This document shows, piece after piece, positions 8,623 through 17,644 of a stretch of DNA of 64,000 nt. Source of the DNA: Acinetobacter silvestris (GTDB lineage Bacteria; Pseudomonadota; Gammaproteobacteria; Pseudomonadales; Moraxellaceae); contig NZ_NEGB01000004.1 of the NCBI RefSeq assembly GCF_002135235.1, forward strand, positions 248,001 through 312,000, written 5' to 3'. Position numbers and translations under genes: made by a program. The notes beneath the pieces are model-generated. The model was not told the DNA's origin and searched no databases. It saw only the letters and a list, made by a program, of their open reading frames with translations. Within the stretch, counting starts at the first letter, position 1. The number at the start of each line of letters is the position of its first letter.

Positions 8623-10797
8623 TTGAACGCTTGGCTGATTCGGCTTCGTAAAGCAACCTATAACACAACCTTTATGTATAACTTACGCATGATTATTGCG
8701 TTTTCAGGCACAGCTTTTGTTCCTTATTTTTTAGGATATCAGCTGATGACGATTCCTTTAACATTAGGTGTGGTTGCTGCAGGTTTAAGTGATATCGATG
8801 ATCGTTTTTCCGTACGAATCATGAATCTGATTTACACCTATATCGGATTTTTTGTGACTGCAGCTTCAGTTCAGCTCCTGTTCCCTTATCCGATCTTGTT
8901 TGCGATTGGCTTAATTATCTCATGTATTGGTTTGATCTTATTAGGATCTTTAGGTCGACGCTATGCCACCATTTCTTATGGCTGTTTAGTGGTTTCTGTC
9001 TATTCCATGTTAGGCGTACATCTGTTTGAACAATGGTATGCCCAACCAATGTTATTGGTCACAGGCGCAATTTGGTATGGACTCATTTCAACCATTAGTT
9101 TTTTACTTTTTCCCGTGCGCCAAGTACAAGATAAACTCTCGCAATGCTATTCGGCACTGGGGGACTTTCTATTTTCCAAATCGAATTTATTTGATGTCGA
9201 TATGACCTCAACGAGCTATCAGCAAAGTATGATTAGCTTATCGATGGAAAATGCAAAATTAGTCGGTCTTTTTAATGAAATGCGTACAGCCTTGCTCACT
9301 CGCTTAAAAGGTGACCGTGGACAAAGTGATACTCGTCGCAGCTTACAATATTACTTTGTCGCGCAAGACATACATGAACGAGCCGATTCAGCGCATATTG
9401 ATTATCAAAAATTAGCCAAAATGTACGAGCACAGTGACATCCTGTTTCGTTTTCAGCGCATTTTAGCGCTACAAGGTAAAGCATGTAAGGATTTAGGTGA
9501 AAGTATTCTGCATCGCACGACTTATCTACATAATGGTCGTTTTGAATATGCCTTTAGTAATCTAAGAAAATCCTTAGAAAAACTGCGAGATGATTCCAAT
9601 TATGATCAAATTTGGGTCAATGCCCTATTCGCTTTACATCAAAACTTAAAATCGATTGATGCTCAATTACGTAATGTTGAAACTCTACGTAATATCAACC
9701 GAGACAAAGCCAAACATATTGAAAACCAACTTAAAGATGATGACTTAAAAGGTTGGGATGATATTGTGGCGCGCATTAAGCAGAATCTAACCCCAGAATC
9801 CGTTCTTTTTAGACATGCTATTCGCGTATCAATCGTTTTATTCATTGGTTATGTTTTTGTTCAAGTGACCAAAATTGAATATGGTTATTGGGTTCTATTA
9901 ACCGCATTATTTGTCAGCCAACCCAATTTTAACGCCACCAAACGTCGTCTACGTTTACGAATCGTCGGCACTTTGGGGGGGATTATTTTAGGTTATGCCA
10001 TTCTTTATTTTATTCCGTCGATTGAAGGGCAATTGGTCATGTTAGTGATTAGTGCCGTACTCTTTTTTGAATTAAGAAGTAAGCAATATGCACAAGCAAC
10101 TGCCTTTATCACCATCATGGCTTTGATCAACTTTAATCTCGATGGTTTAGGTTTTGAAGCGGCTCTACCACGCATGATGGATACGATTATTGGCTGTGCA
10201 CTGGCATGGTTTGGGGTAAGTTTTATCTTCCCAGACTGGAAATTCAGACACTTACCGCGCACGATTCAGCGCTCATTGGAAGCGCAATGCAAATATTTAG
10301 CAGATATTGTGAGCCAATATCATCATGGACGTAATCATAGTTTAAATTATCGGATCGTCCGTAGAGCAGCCCACAATACTGATGCTGATGTGGCTTCACT
10401 CATTTCCACCTTGGCGACTGAACCCGATTTTGATCCAACTCAAAAAAGCTTAGCATTTGAATTTTTATGTTTAAATCATACCTTTTTAAGCTATATTGCC
10501 GCATTAGGTGCACATCGTGAACAGATTCACGATCAGGAAGTTTTGGCCCTACTTGATCAAGCCACAGATGATATTCAAGGTGCATTATTAAGAGATGAAA
10601 TGCCTGATCTCACCGTGCATAATATGTTGCAAACCATTCGAGTTCGTTTAAATCAATCCGATCAAAATTCATCTAAATCATTGATTGTTCTGCAACAACT
10701 TTCACTTATGTTTAGTATTCTGAAACAATTCAGTACCTTAAAACAAAGTTTAAGTCATGACCGAGATAACCAATCTACAGAATTAGCTTCACTCTAA
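8623..10797 (+). CDS. YccS/FusC-family integral membrane protein
   Basis: A 724-aa inner-membrane protein with two hydrophobic blocks, at about residues 25-165 and 400-545, each followed by a long soluble helical region. This is the layout of the YccS/YhfK (FUSC) family. TIPLTLGVVAAGLSDIDDR near residue 43 is a family signature. The TTG at 8623 was chosen because AAGGA precedes it by 7 bases and it aligns with the start of E. coli YccS. A TTG at 8584 has no ribosome site. Relatives export aromatic acids, but YccS itself has no firm function. Confidence 0.82.
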   Translation: MNAWLIRLRKATYNTTFMYNLRMIIAFSGTAFVPYFLGYQLMTIPLTLGVVAAGLSDIDDRFSVRIMNLIYTYIGFFVTAASVQLLFPYPILFAIGLIISCIGLILLGSLGRRYATISYGCLVVSVYSMLGVHLFEQWYAQPMLLVTGAIWYGLISTISFLLFPVRQVQDKLSQCYSALGDFLFSKSNLFDVDMTSTSYQQSMISLSMENAKLVGLFNEMRTALLTRLKGDRGQSDTRRSLQYYFVAQDIHERADSAHIDYQKLAKMYEHSDILFRFQRILALQGKACKDLGESILHRTTYLHNGRFEYAFSNLRKSLEKLRDDSNYDQIWVNALFALHQNLKSIDAQLRNVETLRNINRDKAKHIENQLKDDDLKGWDDIVARIKQNLTPESVLFRHAIRVSIVLFIGYVFVQVTKIEYGYWVLLTALFVSQPNFNATKRRLRLRIVGTLGGIILGYAILYFIPSIEGQLVMLVISAVLFFELRSKQYAQATAFITIMALINFNLDGLGFEAALPRMMDTIIGCALAWFGVSFIFPDWKFRHLPRTIQRSLEAQCKYLADIVSQYHHGRNHSLNYRIVRRAAHNTDADVASLISTLATEPDFDPTQKSLAFEFLCLNHTFLSYIAALGAHREQIHDQEVLALLDQATDDIQGALLRDEMPDLTVHNMLQTIRVRLNQSDQNSSKSLIVLQQLSLMFSILKQFSTLKQSLSHDRDNQSTELASL

Positions 10798-10891
10798 TAT
10801 TCACCCTGTAAATTGGTACAATATACTCACTGATAGAACAGATTTAATGCTAAACTCTGTTCAGTTCTACATTTCACTTACTACTGACACT

Positions 10892-11452
10892 ATGACTGCC
10901 AAGAATATTTACGCTTATACCTTACAACCTGTTCCGTACGAAGTGACAGAAGCTGAACAACGTAATGCACAACTTGTGCTTTCACGTAGTAATTATAAAA
11001 TTGGTACCAAAGCTTGGGCGATTATGGGCGTAATTGTCGCGCTTTCGCTACTTGGTCTCATCTTTATTAAAAACTATTCAACCGTTATTTTTTGGGTTGC
11101 CTTAGCCGCTGTACTTATTTATTTTCTCGTGCGTAAATTTGGTATCGAATGGTATGTAAAACGCAAAATGAATGAAGTCCCTGTTCAAGAAATTAAAGGA
11201 ATTCGTTTAGGCATTCAGCCGCATGGTATTTCTATGCTCCAGCAAATGGGCATGCAGCAAGGTACGATGGTTGTCGGTTGGAAAGATATTTATGAATGGT
11301 ACAACACCCCTGATTTTTTGTTAGTTAACTTCAAAGTCAAAGGTCAACAAGGTGCCTATATCCTACCAAAACGGATGGATAGCAAAAACTTTTCTTTTGA
11401 AACACTGCGCAGACATTTAAAAGAAAGCGTGGGTGAAGCAAAAACTTTATAA
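10892..11452 (+). CDS. Membrane protein with YcxB-like C-terminal domain
   Basis: A 186-aa protein of unknown function. Residues 1-40 are soluble (MTAKNIYAYTLQPVPYEV), two adjacent membrane helices span about 41-80, and a soluble part follows with GTMVVGWKDIYEWYNTPDFLLV and YILPKRM, which resembles the YcxB-like domain. The ATG at 10892 is favoured; the upstream ATG at 10847 adds 15 uninformative residues, and neither has a good ribosome site. It lies 94 bp after the YccS-like gene and is followed by a strong terminator, so the two may be co-transcribed. Confidence 0.65.
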   Translation: MTAKNIYAYTLQPVPYEVTEAEQRNAQLVLSRSNYKIGTKAWAIMGVIVALSLLGLIFIKNYSTVIFWVALAAVLIYFLVRKFGIEWYVKRKMNEVPVQEIKGIRLGIQPHGISMLQQMGMQQGTMVVGWKDIYEWYNTPDFLLVNFKVKGQQGAYILPKRMDSKNFSFETLRRHLKESVGEAKTL

Positions 11453-11464
11453 TTCAAATAATTT

Positions 11465-11492
11465 AAAAAACCTCCAATATTGGAGGTTTTTT
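11465..11492 (+). terminator. Strong bidirectional-type terminator
   Basis: AAAAAACCTCCAAT and ATTGGAGGTTTTTT form a perfect 28-bp palindrome, 13 bp after the YcxB-like stop codon. Confidence 0.9.
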
Positions 11493-11509
11493 AAACCCTA
11501 AATAAAAAT

Positions 11510-11528
11510 GATAATAAGAATAAATATC
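11510..11528 (+). promoter_or_regulatory. Candidate Fur box
   Basis: GATAATAAGAATAAATATC matches the 19-bp Fur consensus GATAATGATAATCATTATC at 15 of 19 positions. It lies 78 bp upstream of the PepSY-flavoprotein gene, with a TATAAT (11564-11569) between. This suggests repression by iron-loaded Fur. Confidence 0.55.
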
Positions 11529-11605
11529 ATCTACAAAATCATTTTATCTACGCCATATTCAGTTATAATTTCGGCCATCTAAAAAATTTAACTCCACTTA
11601 CCGCC

Positions 11606-14206
11606 ATGCTCAAGAAAATATTTTTCCAAATACATTGGTTTCTAGGGATAACAGCAGGACTCATACTCTCGATTATGGGAGTTACGGGTGCAATTTATTC
11701 TTATGAACAGCCCATCCAAGAATGGATGAATCCTGCAAGCTATACGGTAAAAGTTGAAAATAGACCTCAACTCAGCCCTGCTGAAATTTATCAACATTTC
11801 CAAACTACTCAACCAGAAATGAAGATTAATAGCATCACCGTCGCTAAAGCCCCAGAAGAACCTGCCAGTATAAATATCGTCAAAGAAGGTTCGCGTAAAG
11901 GTTATAGCATGATGCTAAATCCTTATACTGCCGAAATTTTACCTGAAGTGAAAGGCAAAGAGTTTTTTCAATTTGTGCAAAAATTACACCGCAACTTAAC
12001 TGTAGGTGAAATTGGAGCGCAAATTACGGGAGCATGCACATTAATCCTGATTTTCTTTGTACTCAGTGGTTTATATTTACGCTGGCCTAAAAAGCATTCT
12101 TTTAAACAATGGTTTGTGATTAAGCCCAAATTAAAAGGTCGTAATTTTTTATGGGACTTACATGCCGTTGTTGGCACATGGGTGATTATTTTCTATCTAT
12201 TGTTAGCCTGCACAGGACTGTATTGGTCATATGATTGGTGGCGCAATGGTATGTTTAAAGTTTTGGGTGTAGAACCACCACAACCTGAAATGCAAGCAAA
12301 GCCGCGAGTTGGAAAAGAAAATCAATCTAAACAAAGTAATAACGGTGCCAAACCTAATCACGAATCGAAAGATGAAAATTCGAAACAGGGTTTAAAGCCT
12401 GAGCAAATCAATCTCGCTTTAACTCAAGCTTGGACAGGTTTTAATGCGCAAGTCGGACGTGATTATTCTTCTCTGACACTGTCTATTCCTAAAAAAGCTG
12501 ATGGAAAAATGGATGTCTCTTTTGTCGATGCCATTCCACAACACGAACGTGCACGAAACAAAGCCACCTATAATTATCAAACCTCTCAGATTGAGAAATT
12601 AGAGTTATATGAAGATAAAAAGCTCAATGAAAAAATCATGAGCAGCATGCTTCCCGTGCACCGTGGCAGTTTCTTTGGCCCTATCTTCCAATTTCTAGTT
12701 ATGCTCGCTGCACTGGCTATGCCATTGTTCTTTGTTACGGGTTGGATGCTATATCTGAAACGCCGTAAACAGAAGAAATTGACTTTAGCTGCACGACATA
12801 CATCTTCAAGCCTCCAAGCTGATCCTAATGCAACTCCTTGGCTCATTGCTTATGCATCTCAGACTGGCGTTTCTGAACAACTCGCTTGGCGAACTGCCAC
12901 GAGCTTACAAGAAGCACATCAACCTGTAACCGTTAAAGCTATTCAACTCTTGAGTGCTGAAGATTTAATACAAGCCAAACAAGTTCTTTTTGTTGCAAGT
13001 ACTTATGGCACTGGTGAAGCACCAGATTTAGCATCAAGCTTTGAGAAAAAATTTCTAAATCGCCAACTGAATTTATCTCATTTAAATTTTGCAGTTCTAG
13101 CACTCGGTTCGCGTGAATATCCAGAGAGCTATTGTAGTTTTGGACATCGTATTGCGGATTGGTTAACTCAGAATGGTGCACAAGCCTTATTTAGTACCAT
13201 TGAGGTTGATAATGGCAATAATGCAGATATTCAACAGTGGAACCATGCTTTAGCAAAAGTAACAAAACTCGAATTACAAACCATGTCGATTGAAAAAACT
13301 TTTGATCAATGGCAGTTACTCAAACGAGAGTTACTCAATCCAAATAGTTTAGGTGCACCCGCATTTAATATTGAATTACAAGCCAAACATGAAGTCAGTT
13401 GGCAGGCGGGTGATATTGCTGAAATTCAACCAGGAAATAGTTCTGAGCGAATTCAAGCTTTTTTAGCTAAGCATAAAATTCAAGCCAATACTCCTGTCGA
13501 CTCACTACAACAATCCATTCAACAGACATTATGGGATCGTGATTTAACGGTTGAGGTTGAACCCTTTGCTAATATGGATCATTTACTGGAGCAACTTCCT
13601 GTTCTTGCTTCACGTGAATACTCAATTGCCAGTATCCCAACACAACAAATCTTACGTTTAGTTGTACGTCAACATAGTGATGAAGATAGCAACCTTGGAC
13701 TTGGCTCTGGCTGGTTAACACAACATCTCCAATTACGTGACAAGGTTTTATTACGTATTCGCACCAATGAGTCATTCCATCTGATTACAGACAACCGCCC
13801 GATCATTTGTATCGGTAATGGTACAGGTATCGCAGGATTAATGAGCTTACTACATGCCCGCACTCGTTTAGACTACACCAAAAACTGGCTAATATTTGGT
13901 GAACGCCAACAAGCACATGACTATTTTTACAAAGATGTCATTCAAGCTTGGCAAAATACCAACATGATTAAACGTTTAGACTTAGCCTTCTCACGTGATC
14001 AAGCTGAAAAAAACTATGTGCATCATAAATTACGCCAACAGGCTGACGAACTTAAAACATGGATTGAACAAGATGTAGTGATTTATGTCTGCGGTAGTAT
14101 CCAAGGAATGGCCACGGATGTTGAGCTCGCACTCATTGAAATATTGGGTGAGGAAAAAGTTGATGAACTACGTCAAAGTGGCCGTTATCGCCGAGATGTT
14201 TATTAA
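11606..14206 (+). CDS. PepSY-TM / flavodoxin / FAD-NADPH reductase fusion, probable ferric (siderophore) reductase
   Basis: An 866-aa inner-membrane electron-transfer protein. Residues 1-220 are a PepSY_TM module with helices at about 5-28, 138-158 and 188-210, and membrane-proximal His in IHWFLG, KLHRNL and DLHAVVG. A lysine-rich loop and a further helix (about 355-380) follow. A flavodoxin-like domain (about 410-550: YASQTGVSEQ, ASTYGTGEAPD) precedes a CysJ/CPR-type reductase with REYSIASIP for FAD, IGNGTGIAGL for NAD(P)H and the C-terminal SGRYRRDVY. The likely job is reduction of ferric iron, or ferric siderophore, using cytosolic NAD(P)H. The Fur-like box upstream supports this. Confidence 0.8.
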   Translation: MLKKIFFQIHWFLGITAGLILSIMGVTGAIYSYEQPIQEWMNPASYTVKVENRPQLSPAEIYQHFQTTQPEMKINSITVAKAPEEPASINIVKEGSRKGYSMMLNPYTAEILPEVKGKEFFQFVQKLHRNLTVGEIGAQITGACTLILIFFVLSGLYLRWPKKHSFKQWFVIKPKLKGRNFLWDLHAVVGTWVIIFYLLLACTGLYWSYDWWRNGMFKVLGVEPPQPEMQAKPRVGKENQSKQSNNGAKPNHESKDENSKQGLKPEQINLALTQAWTGFNAQVGRDYSSLTLSIPKKADGKMDVSFVDAIPQHERARNKATYNYQTSQIEKLELYEDKKLNEKIMSSMLPVHRGSFFGPIFQFLVMLAALAMPLFFVTGWMLYLKRRKQKKLTLAARHTSSSLQADPNATPWLIAYASQTGVSEQLAWRTATSLQEAHQPVTVKAIQLLSAEDLIQAKQVLFVASTYGTGEAPDLASSFEKKFLNRQLNLSHLNFAVLALGSREYPESYCSFGHRIADWLTQNGAQALFSTIEVDNGNNADIQQWNHALAKVTKLELQTMSIEKTFDQWQLLKRELLNPNSLGAPAFNIELQAKHEVSWQAGDIAEIQPGNSSERIQAFLAKHKIQANTPVDSLQQSIQQTLWDRDLTVEVEPFANMDHLLEQLPVLASREYSIASIPTQQILRLVVRQHSDEDSNLGLGSGWLTQHLQLRDKVLLRIRTNESFHLITDNRPIICIGNGTGIAGLMSLLHARTRLDYTKNWLIFGERQQAHDYFYKDVIQAWQNTNMIKRLDLAFSRDQAEKNYVHHKLRQQADELKTWIEQDVVIYVCGSIQGMATDVELALIEILGEEKVDELRQSGRYRRDVY

Positions 14207-14225
14207 CTGGAAGTATGAGTAAAAT

Positions 14226-14257
14226 AAAAAAACCGAGCAGTAGGGCTCGGTTTTTTT
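14226..14257 (+). terminator. Rho-independent terminator of the flavoprotein gene
   Basis: AAAAAACCGAGC pairs with GCTCGGTTTTTT around a short loop, 20 bp past the stop. Confidence 0.88.
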
Positions 14258-14337
14258 ATTTATATGTGAGACAACTATTCAGATAAATCAGACAAAACTT
14301 GATTATGCTAAAGAAAATTAGATCAACCTAGAAACTC

Positions 14338-15123
14338 ATGACTAAATATTCAATACTGCGCGCCCTTCTCTGTATTTTAGGATTAATACTTTTCCTCGAT
14401 GGCTTATTACTAATTTTACAAAAAAAGATTCATTTAGGTACCCTACTGCCCTTCACCATCGGTTTATTTTTTTTAATCTATAGCGTATTTTTTAACAAAA
14501 TAAACGCCTTTATTGCGCAACATCCAAAATTAAAAAAAATATGGAAAATCGGTTGGATGCTATTTATTACATGGCTACTGAGCTTAGCAGTATTTTTTAT
14601 TTATTTGACACAATATAACCAATCCATAAATCCCAATTCAAAAGTAGCCGTTATTATTGTCTTAGGCAGTGGCATTATACAAGGTAAAGCTTCCCCGACT
14701 TTAGCCGCCCGTCTAGACTCAGCAGCTCAAATTGCATTACAGCAGCCACAAGCAATAATCATCGTCAGTGGTGGTTTAGATTATGCTGAAACAAAAACTG
14801 AAGCAGATATCATGGCACAGTACTTAACTGAAAATTATCACATCCCAACCACACGGATTCTCAAAGAAGACCAAAGTACCAGCACAGCACTCAATCTTGA
14901 AAACAGTGCAAAAATTTTAGTACAGCACCAAATCAACAAAAATGCCCCGATTGCAATCGTCACCAGTGACTTCCACACACTTCGAGCTGCTGCTATTGCC
15001 AGAAAACAAGGCTATCACGACTTTATCACTGTCAATGCCCCAACACCATTAGCCACACGCTATAACGCTTGGCTGAGAGAGTATTTCGCCTATATCAGTG
15101 GTGCCATACTTGGTGAATATTAA
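14338..15123 (+). CDS. YdcF/SanA-like (DUF218) membrane protein
   Basis: A 261-aa protein with three N-terminal hydrophobic helices (about 8-28, 35-52 and 72-95), then a DUF218 domain containing VIIVLGSGIIQGKASPTLAARLD, IVSGGLDYAETKTEADIMAQYL and DQSTSTALNLENSA, the family's conserved patches. Relatives such as ElyC and SanA act in envelope or peptidoglycan integrity, but the biochemical activity is unclear. It converges with the next gene so tightly that the two stop codons overlap. Confidence 0.82.
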   Translation: MTKYSILRALLCILGLILFLDGLLLILQKKIHLGTLLPFTIGLFFLIYSVFFNKINAFIAQHPKLKKIWKIGWMLFITWLLSLAVFFIYLTQYNQSINPNSKVAVIIVLGSGIIQGKASPTLAARLDSAAQIALQQPQAIIIVSGGLDYAETKTEADIMAQYLTENYHIPTTRILKEDQSTSTALNLENSAKILVQHQINKNAPIAIVTSDFHTLRAAAIARKQGYHDFITVNAPTPLATRYNAWLREYFAYISGAILGEY

Positions 15124-15596
15124 TCTAGCCATTTATTATTCAAGCGAATCTTTCTAGGTAAAGGCAATCTATTATTTTCAAATAATGAAGGTTGCTTCAA
15201 ATACAGCTGATACAAATACGTTTTTAAATCTAAAATAAATTTCTCCCCTGAAACCAAAATATTTTGCCCTTCAGGGGTTAAATTAATCGATAAATGTGTT
15301 TTATGTTTACGAATATATGGCAATATTTCTTCAATAAAAGCCTCAAGTGCAACATCTTGAACCTGATAATGTTCCCATTGATCTTTAATCAATAATTGTG
15401 CAAGGCCTTTACTTTGCCAAATTGCTAAAGTTTGCTGACCTGATGGGGTTGAACACAAGGCCCAGCCTTCATCATATAATGCATAAAGCTTTGTTTGAGA
15501 AACAATGGTTTGAATAAACTGAATATATTGATCTTTTGCAGAAGTAGTGCCATTTTGGGCATTCGACGCAGTCTTGCGTTGATATGGATTTCTCAT
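15120..15596 (-). CDS. DUF2750-like protein
   Basis: A 158-aa soluble protein. Residues about 25-110 (YIQFIQTIVSQTKLYALYDE, GWALCSTPSGQQTLAIWQ, then an acidic helix) resemble DUF2750, in which 'LYDDGWA' and a following 'PLWP/AIW' patch recur. No catalytic residues stand out and no function is known. It overlaps the YdcF gene by 4 bp tail to tail and ends the tRNA-side stretch. Confidence 0.6.
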   Translation of the reverse strand: MRNPYQRKTASNAQNGTTSAKDQYIQFIQTIVSQTKLYALYDEGWALCSTPSGQQTLAIWQSKGLAQLLIKDQWEHYQVQDVALEAFIEEILPYIRKHKTHLSINLTPEGQNILVSGEKFILDLKTYLYQLYLKQPSLFENNRLPLPRKIRLNNKWLD

Positions 15597-15674
15597 GTAA
15601 TTGAATATACTTAAAAACAGGAATGATCGTATCTTATATGAAAATTATAAAAATGAAATATGAGGAATAGAATA

Positions 15675-15750
15675 TGGTGGGCGCTGACGGGATCGAACCG
15701 CCGACATTCTGCTTGTAAGGCAGACGCTCTACCAACTGAGCTAAGCGCCC
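15675..15750 (-). tRNA. tRNA-Val (TAC), copy 4 (last in cluster)
   Basis: 76 nt with an encoded CCA end. GGGCGCTTAGCTCAGTTGG opens the gene and the anticodon loop is CTTACAA. Confidence 0.97.
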
Positions 15751-15895
15751 TGAATGATGAGTAACAAAGCTTGGCTTTGTTTAAGTATAAGAAAAAAAAT
15801 ATCTTTCTACAACTTAACTCTCAAAACAGATCTTTCAAATGTAAGAAAATTGCTTTCTTTACACATCCACTCTCAAGACTAAACATCTAGAGAAA

Positions 15896-15972
15896 TGGCG
15901 CAGCGGACGGGACTCGAACCCGCGACCCTCGGCGTGACAGGCCGATATTCTAACCAACTGAACTACCGCTGC
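15896..15972 (-). tRNA. tRNA-Asp (GTC), copy 4
   Basis: 77 nt including CCA. The acceptor stem is GCAGCGG/CCGCTGC and the anticodon loop is CTGTCAC. Confidence 0.97.
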
Positions 15973-16014
15973 GTTACGGCTTTTGTATTGCTACAAAAAA
16001 GTTCAAACAAACTA

Positions 16015-16090
16015 TGGTGGGCGCTGACGGGATCGAACCGCCGACATTCTGCTTGTAAGGCAGACGCTCTACCAACTGAGCTAAGCGCCC
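16015..16090 (-). tRNA. tRNA-Val (TAC), copy 3
   Basis: 76 nt including CCA and identical to the other Val copies. It is part of the duplicated Asp-Val unit. Confidence 0.97.
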
Positions 16091-16184
16091 TGAGTAAAAA
16101 ATTCTATTGAATTTTTCATACACAAATAATGAAATACATTATCTATGCTATTCCCATCACCTTAACCTCAGGAGTTAAGAGAAA

Positions 16185-16261
16185 TGGCGCAGCGGACGGG
16201 ACTCGAACCCGCGACCCTCGGCGTGACAGGCCGATATTCTAACCAACTGAACTACCGCTGC
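16185..16261 (-). tRNA. tRNA-Asp (GTC), copy 3
   Basis: 77 nt including CCA, with anticodon loop CTGTCAC, inside the second repeat copy. Confidence 0.97.
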
Positions 16262-16303
16262 GTTACGGCTTTTGTATTGCTACAAAAAAGTTCAAACAAA
16301 CTA

Positions 16304-16379
16304 TGGTGGGCGCTGACGGGATCGAACCGCCGACATTCTGCTTGTAAGGCAGACGCTCTACCAACTGAGCTAAGCGCCC
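16304..16379 (-). tRNA. tRNA-Val (TAC), copy 2
   Basis: 76 nt including CCA, with anticodon loop CTTACAA, inside the second repeat copy. Confidence 0.97.
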
Positions 16380-16399
16380 TCAAAAGCATTCTTGGAAAA

Positions 16400-16476
16400 T
16401 GGCGCAGCGGACGGGACTCGAACCCGCGACCCTCGGCGTGACAGGCCGATATTCTAACCAACTGAACTACCGCTGC
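16400..16476 (-). tRNA. tRNA-Asp (GTC), copy 2
   Basis: 77 nt including CCA. It lies 20 bp upstream of Val copy 2 in the same transcript. Confidence 0.97.
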
Positions 16477-16522
16477 ATTTTCACAATGTTGCTATTGTGG
16501 CACAAACGAATTAAGAATTAAG

Positions 16523-16599
16523 TGGCGCAGCGGACGGGACTCGAACCCGCGACCCTCGGCGTGACAGGCCGATATTCTAACCAACTGAACTACCGCTGC
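16523..16599 (-). tRNA. tRNA-Asp (GTC), copy 1
   Basis: 77 nt including CCA. The two Asp genes here stand side by side, breaking the Val-Asp alternation. Confidence 0.97.
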
Positions 16600-16622
16600 A
16601 CTAAATTCCTAACGTAAAGACT

Positions 16623-16698
16623 TGGTGGGCGCTGACGGGATCGAACCGCCGACATTCTGCTTGTAAGGCAGACGCTCTACCAACTGAGCTAAGCGCCC
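16623..16698 (-). tRNA. tRNA-Val (TAC), copy 1 (first in cluster)
   Basis: 76 nt including CCA. It is promoter-proximal: the 5' end is about 27 bp from the -10 box. Confidence 0.97.
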
Positions 16699-16724
16699 TT
16701 ACGACTTTATCGTTTGTGTGGTGC

Positions 16725-16752
16725 ATTATAGAGAATCTTCGCAGGCTGTCAA
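16725..16752 (-). promoter_or_regulatory. Near-consensus sigma70 promoter of the tRNA cluster
   Basis: On the minus strand TTGACA and TATAAT are both perfect hexamers with a 16-bp spacer. They sit right upstream of the first tRNA-Val, as expected for a highly expressed stable-RNA operon. Confidence 0.88.
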
Positions 16753-17146
16753 ACGCTTTTGTTCATGAATCCTGGTTTTTCAGTTTGAGTGATTAAAAAA
16801 TAGATCATTTTGCTTAAAAATGGTGTTTTTTGTTTATTATTTATCTATTTAAGTTGTTTTTATTTTTATCACATTTCCCCTAAATCGAATTAAATTGAGA
16901 AAAACATAATATTCACACTGATTTTATATCTTGAATTCAATTAAGTGCGCGCTAATTTTACTATAAATAGGCTTAAGCACCTTAATGTGTACAAAAGCTG
17001 AGTACTTATATATTTTCACTCTCCCCTTCACCATTCTATAAAATGTGCAGGAATTAATTTTATTGAGTTTTAATTCAATCTACTTTTTTCTAAAACAGCC
17101 TAATATTTTCTGAATTGACTTAACACAAAAATATCTATTTTAAGAC
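16753..17146. other. Intergenic, no gene seen
   Basis: About 395 bp of very AT-rich DNA between the tRNA promoter and the YbaN-like stop codon. I found no ORF, tRNA or clear terminator. Confidence 0.5.
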
Positions 17147-17539
17147 TTATATTTTAAAGTCATCTTGAGAGGATATTACAGTTTTGGGTTCAGGACGTAA
17201 CCACAGCCAGATTGCAACACTCAGCATCGTCAAGTCTGTAAAAGTCTTCACCCAAAACGGTGCATTGGTGAATAACATGATAATCCCACTAATCAGCATC
17301 ATTAGACTGGCAATCCATTTGGCTTTTCTAGGCACAGTGCCATTTTCTCGCCATGCTCTTAATGTTGCTCCATATTGAGGATGTTGCATCAGCCAAGCAT
17401 CCATTTCAGGCCAACCTTTTGATGCAGCCCACGCCGCCAAGATTAAAAATACTGTCGTCGGCATACCTGGTAATAAAGCACCAATAAAACCTAGGATAAT
17501 AAAAAGGATCACTAGGCTACGCCAAAACATTATTTTCAT
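17147..17539 (-). CDS. YbaN/DUF454 small inner-membrane protein
   Basis: A 130-aa protein with hydrophobic helices at about 5-35 (FWRSLVILFIILGFIGALLP) and 85-125. The family signature GMPTTVFLILAAWAASKGWP is present, as is the RWR-like loop near HPQYGATLRAWRENG. The ATG at 17539, with GAG 8 bases upstream, is preferred to TTG 17551. The function of YbaN is not established. It is divergent from the DUF1853 gene. Confidence 0.82.
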   Translation of the reverse strand: MKIMFWRSLVILFIILGFIGALLPGMPTTVFLILAAWAASKGWPEMDAWLMQHPQYGATLRAWRENGTVPRKAKWIASLMMLISGIIMLFTNAPFWVKTFTDLTMLSVAIWLWLRPEPKTVISSQDDFKI

Positions 17540-17644
17540 ACAGCAACTCAATCAGATGAATTCGGTTAGTATATATGTTTTTCAATCACAATCTGTCCGC
17601 GAAATTATATTTCACTGCTGTTGATTATACTTGAGCTCCTTACT

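Larger units (their letters stand above)
15889..16091. repeat. 203-bp direct repeat, copy 1 (Asp-Val tRNA pair)
   Basis: Identical by eye to 16178-16380 at an offset of 289 bp. It covers one tRNA-Asp, the 42-bp spacer and one tRNA-Val. Confidence 0.92.
16178..16380. repeat. 203-bp direct repeat, copy 2 (Asp-Val tRNA pair)
   Basis: The partner of 15889-16091. Even the non-coding spacer (GTTACGGCTTTTGTATTGC...) is unchanged, which points to a recent duplication or gene conversion. Confidence 0.92.

Noticed and set aside
15895..16461. Open frames of 70-85 codons on both strands across the tRNA cluster
   Set aside because: They lie wholly over tRNA genes and repeat only because the tRNAs repeat. 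Some database entries of this type exist, but they are artefacts.
15675..16698. Regularly spaced repeats that could suggest a CRISPR array
   Set aside because: The repeats are full-length tRNA genes with anticodon loops and CCA ends; spacing is uneven and no cas gene is present.
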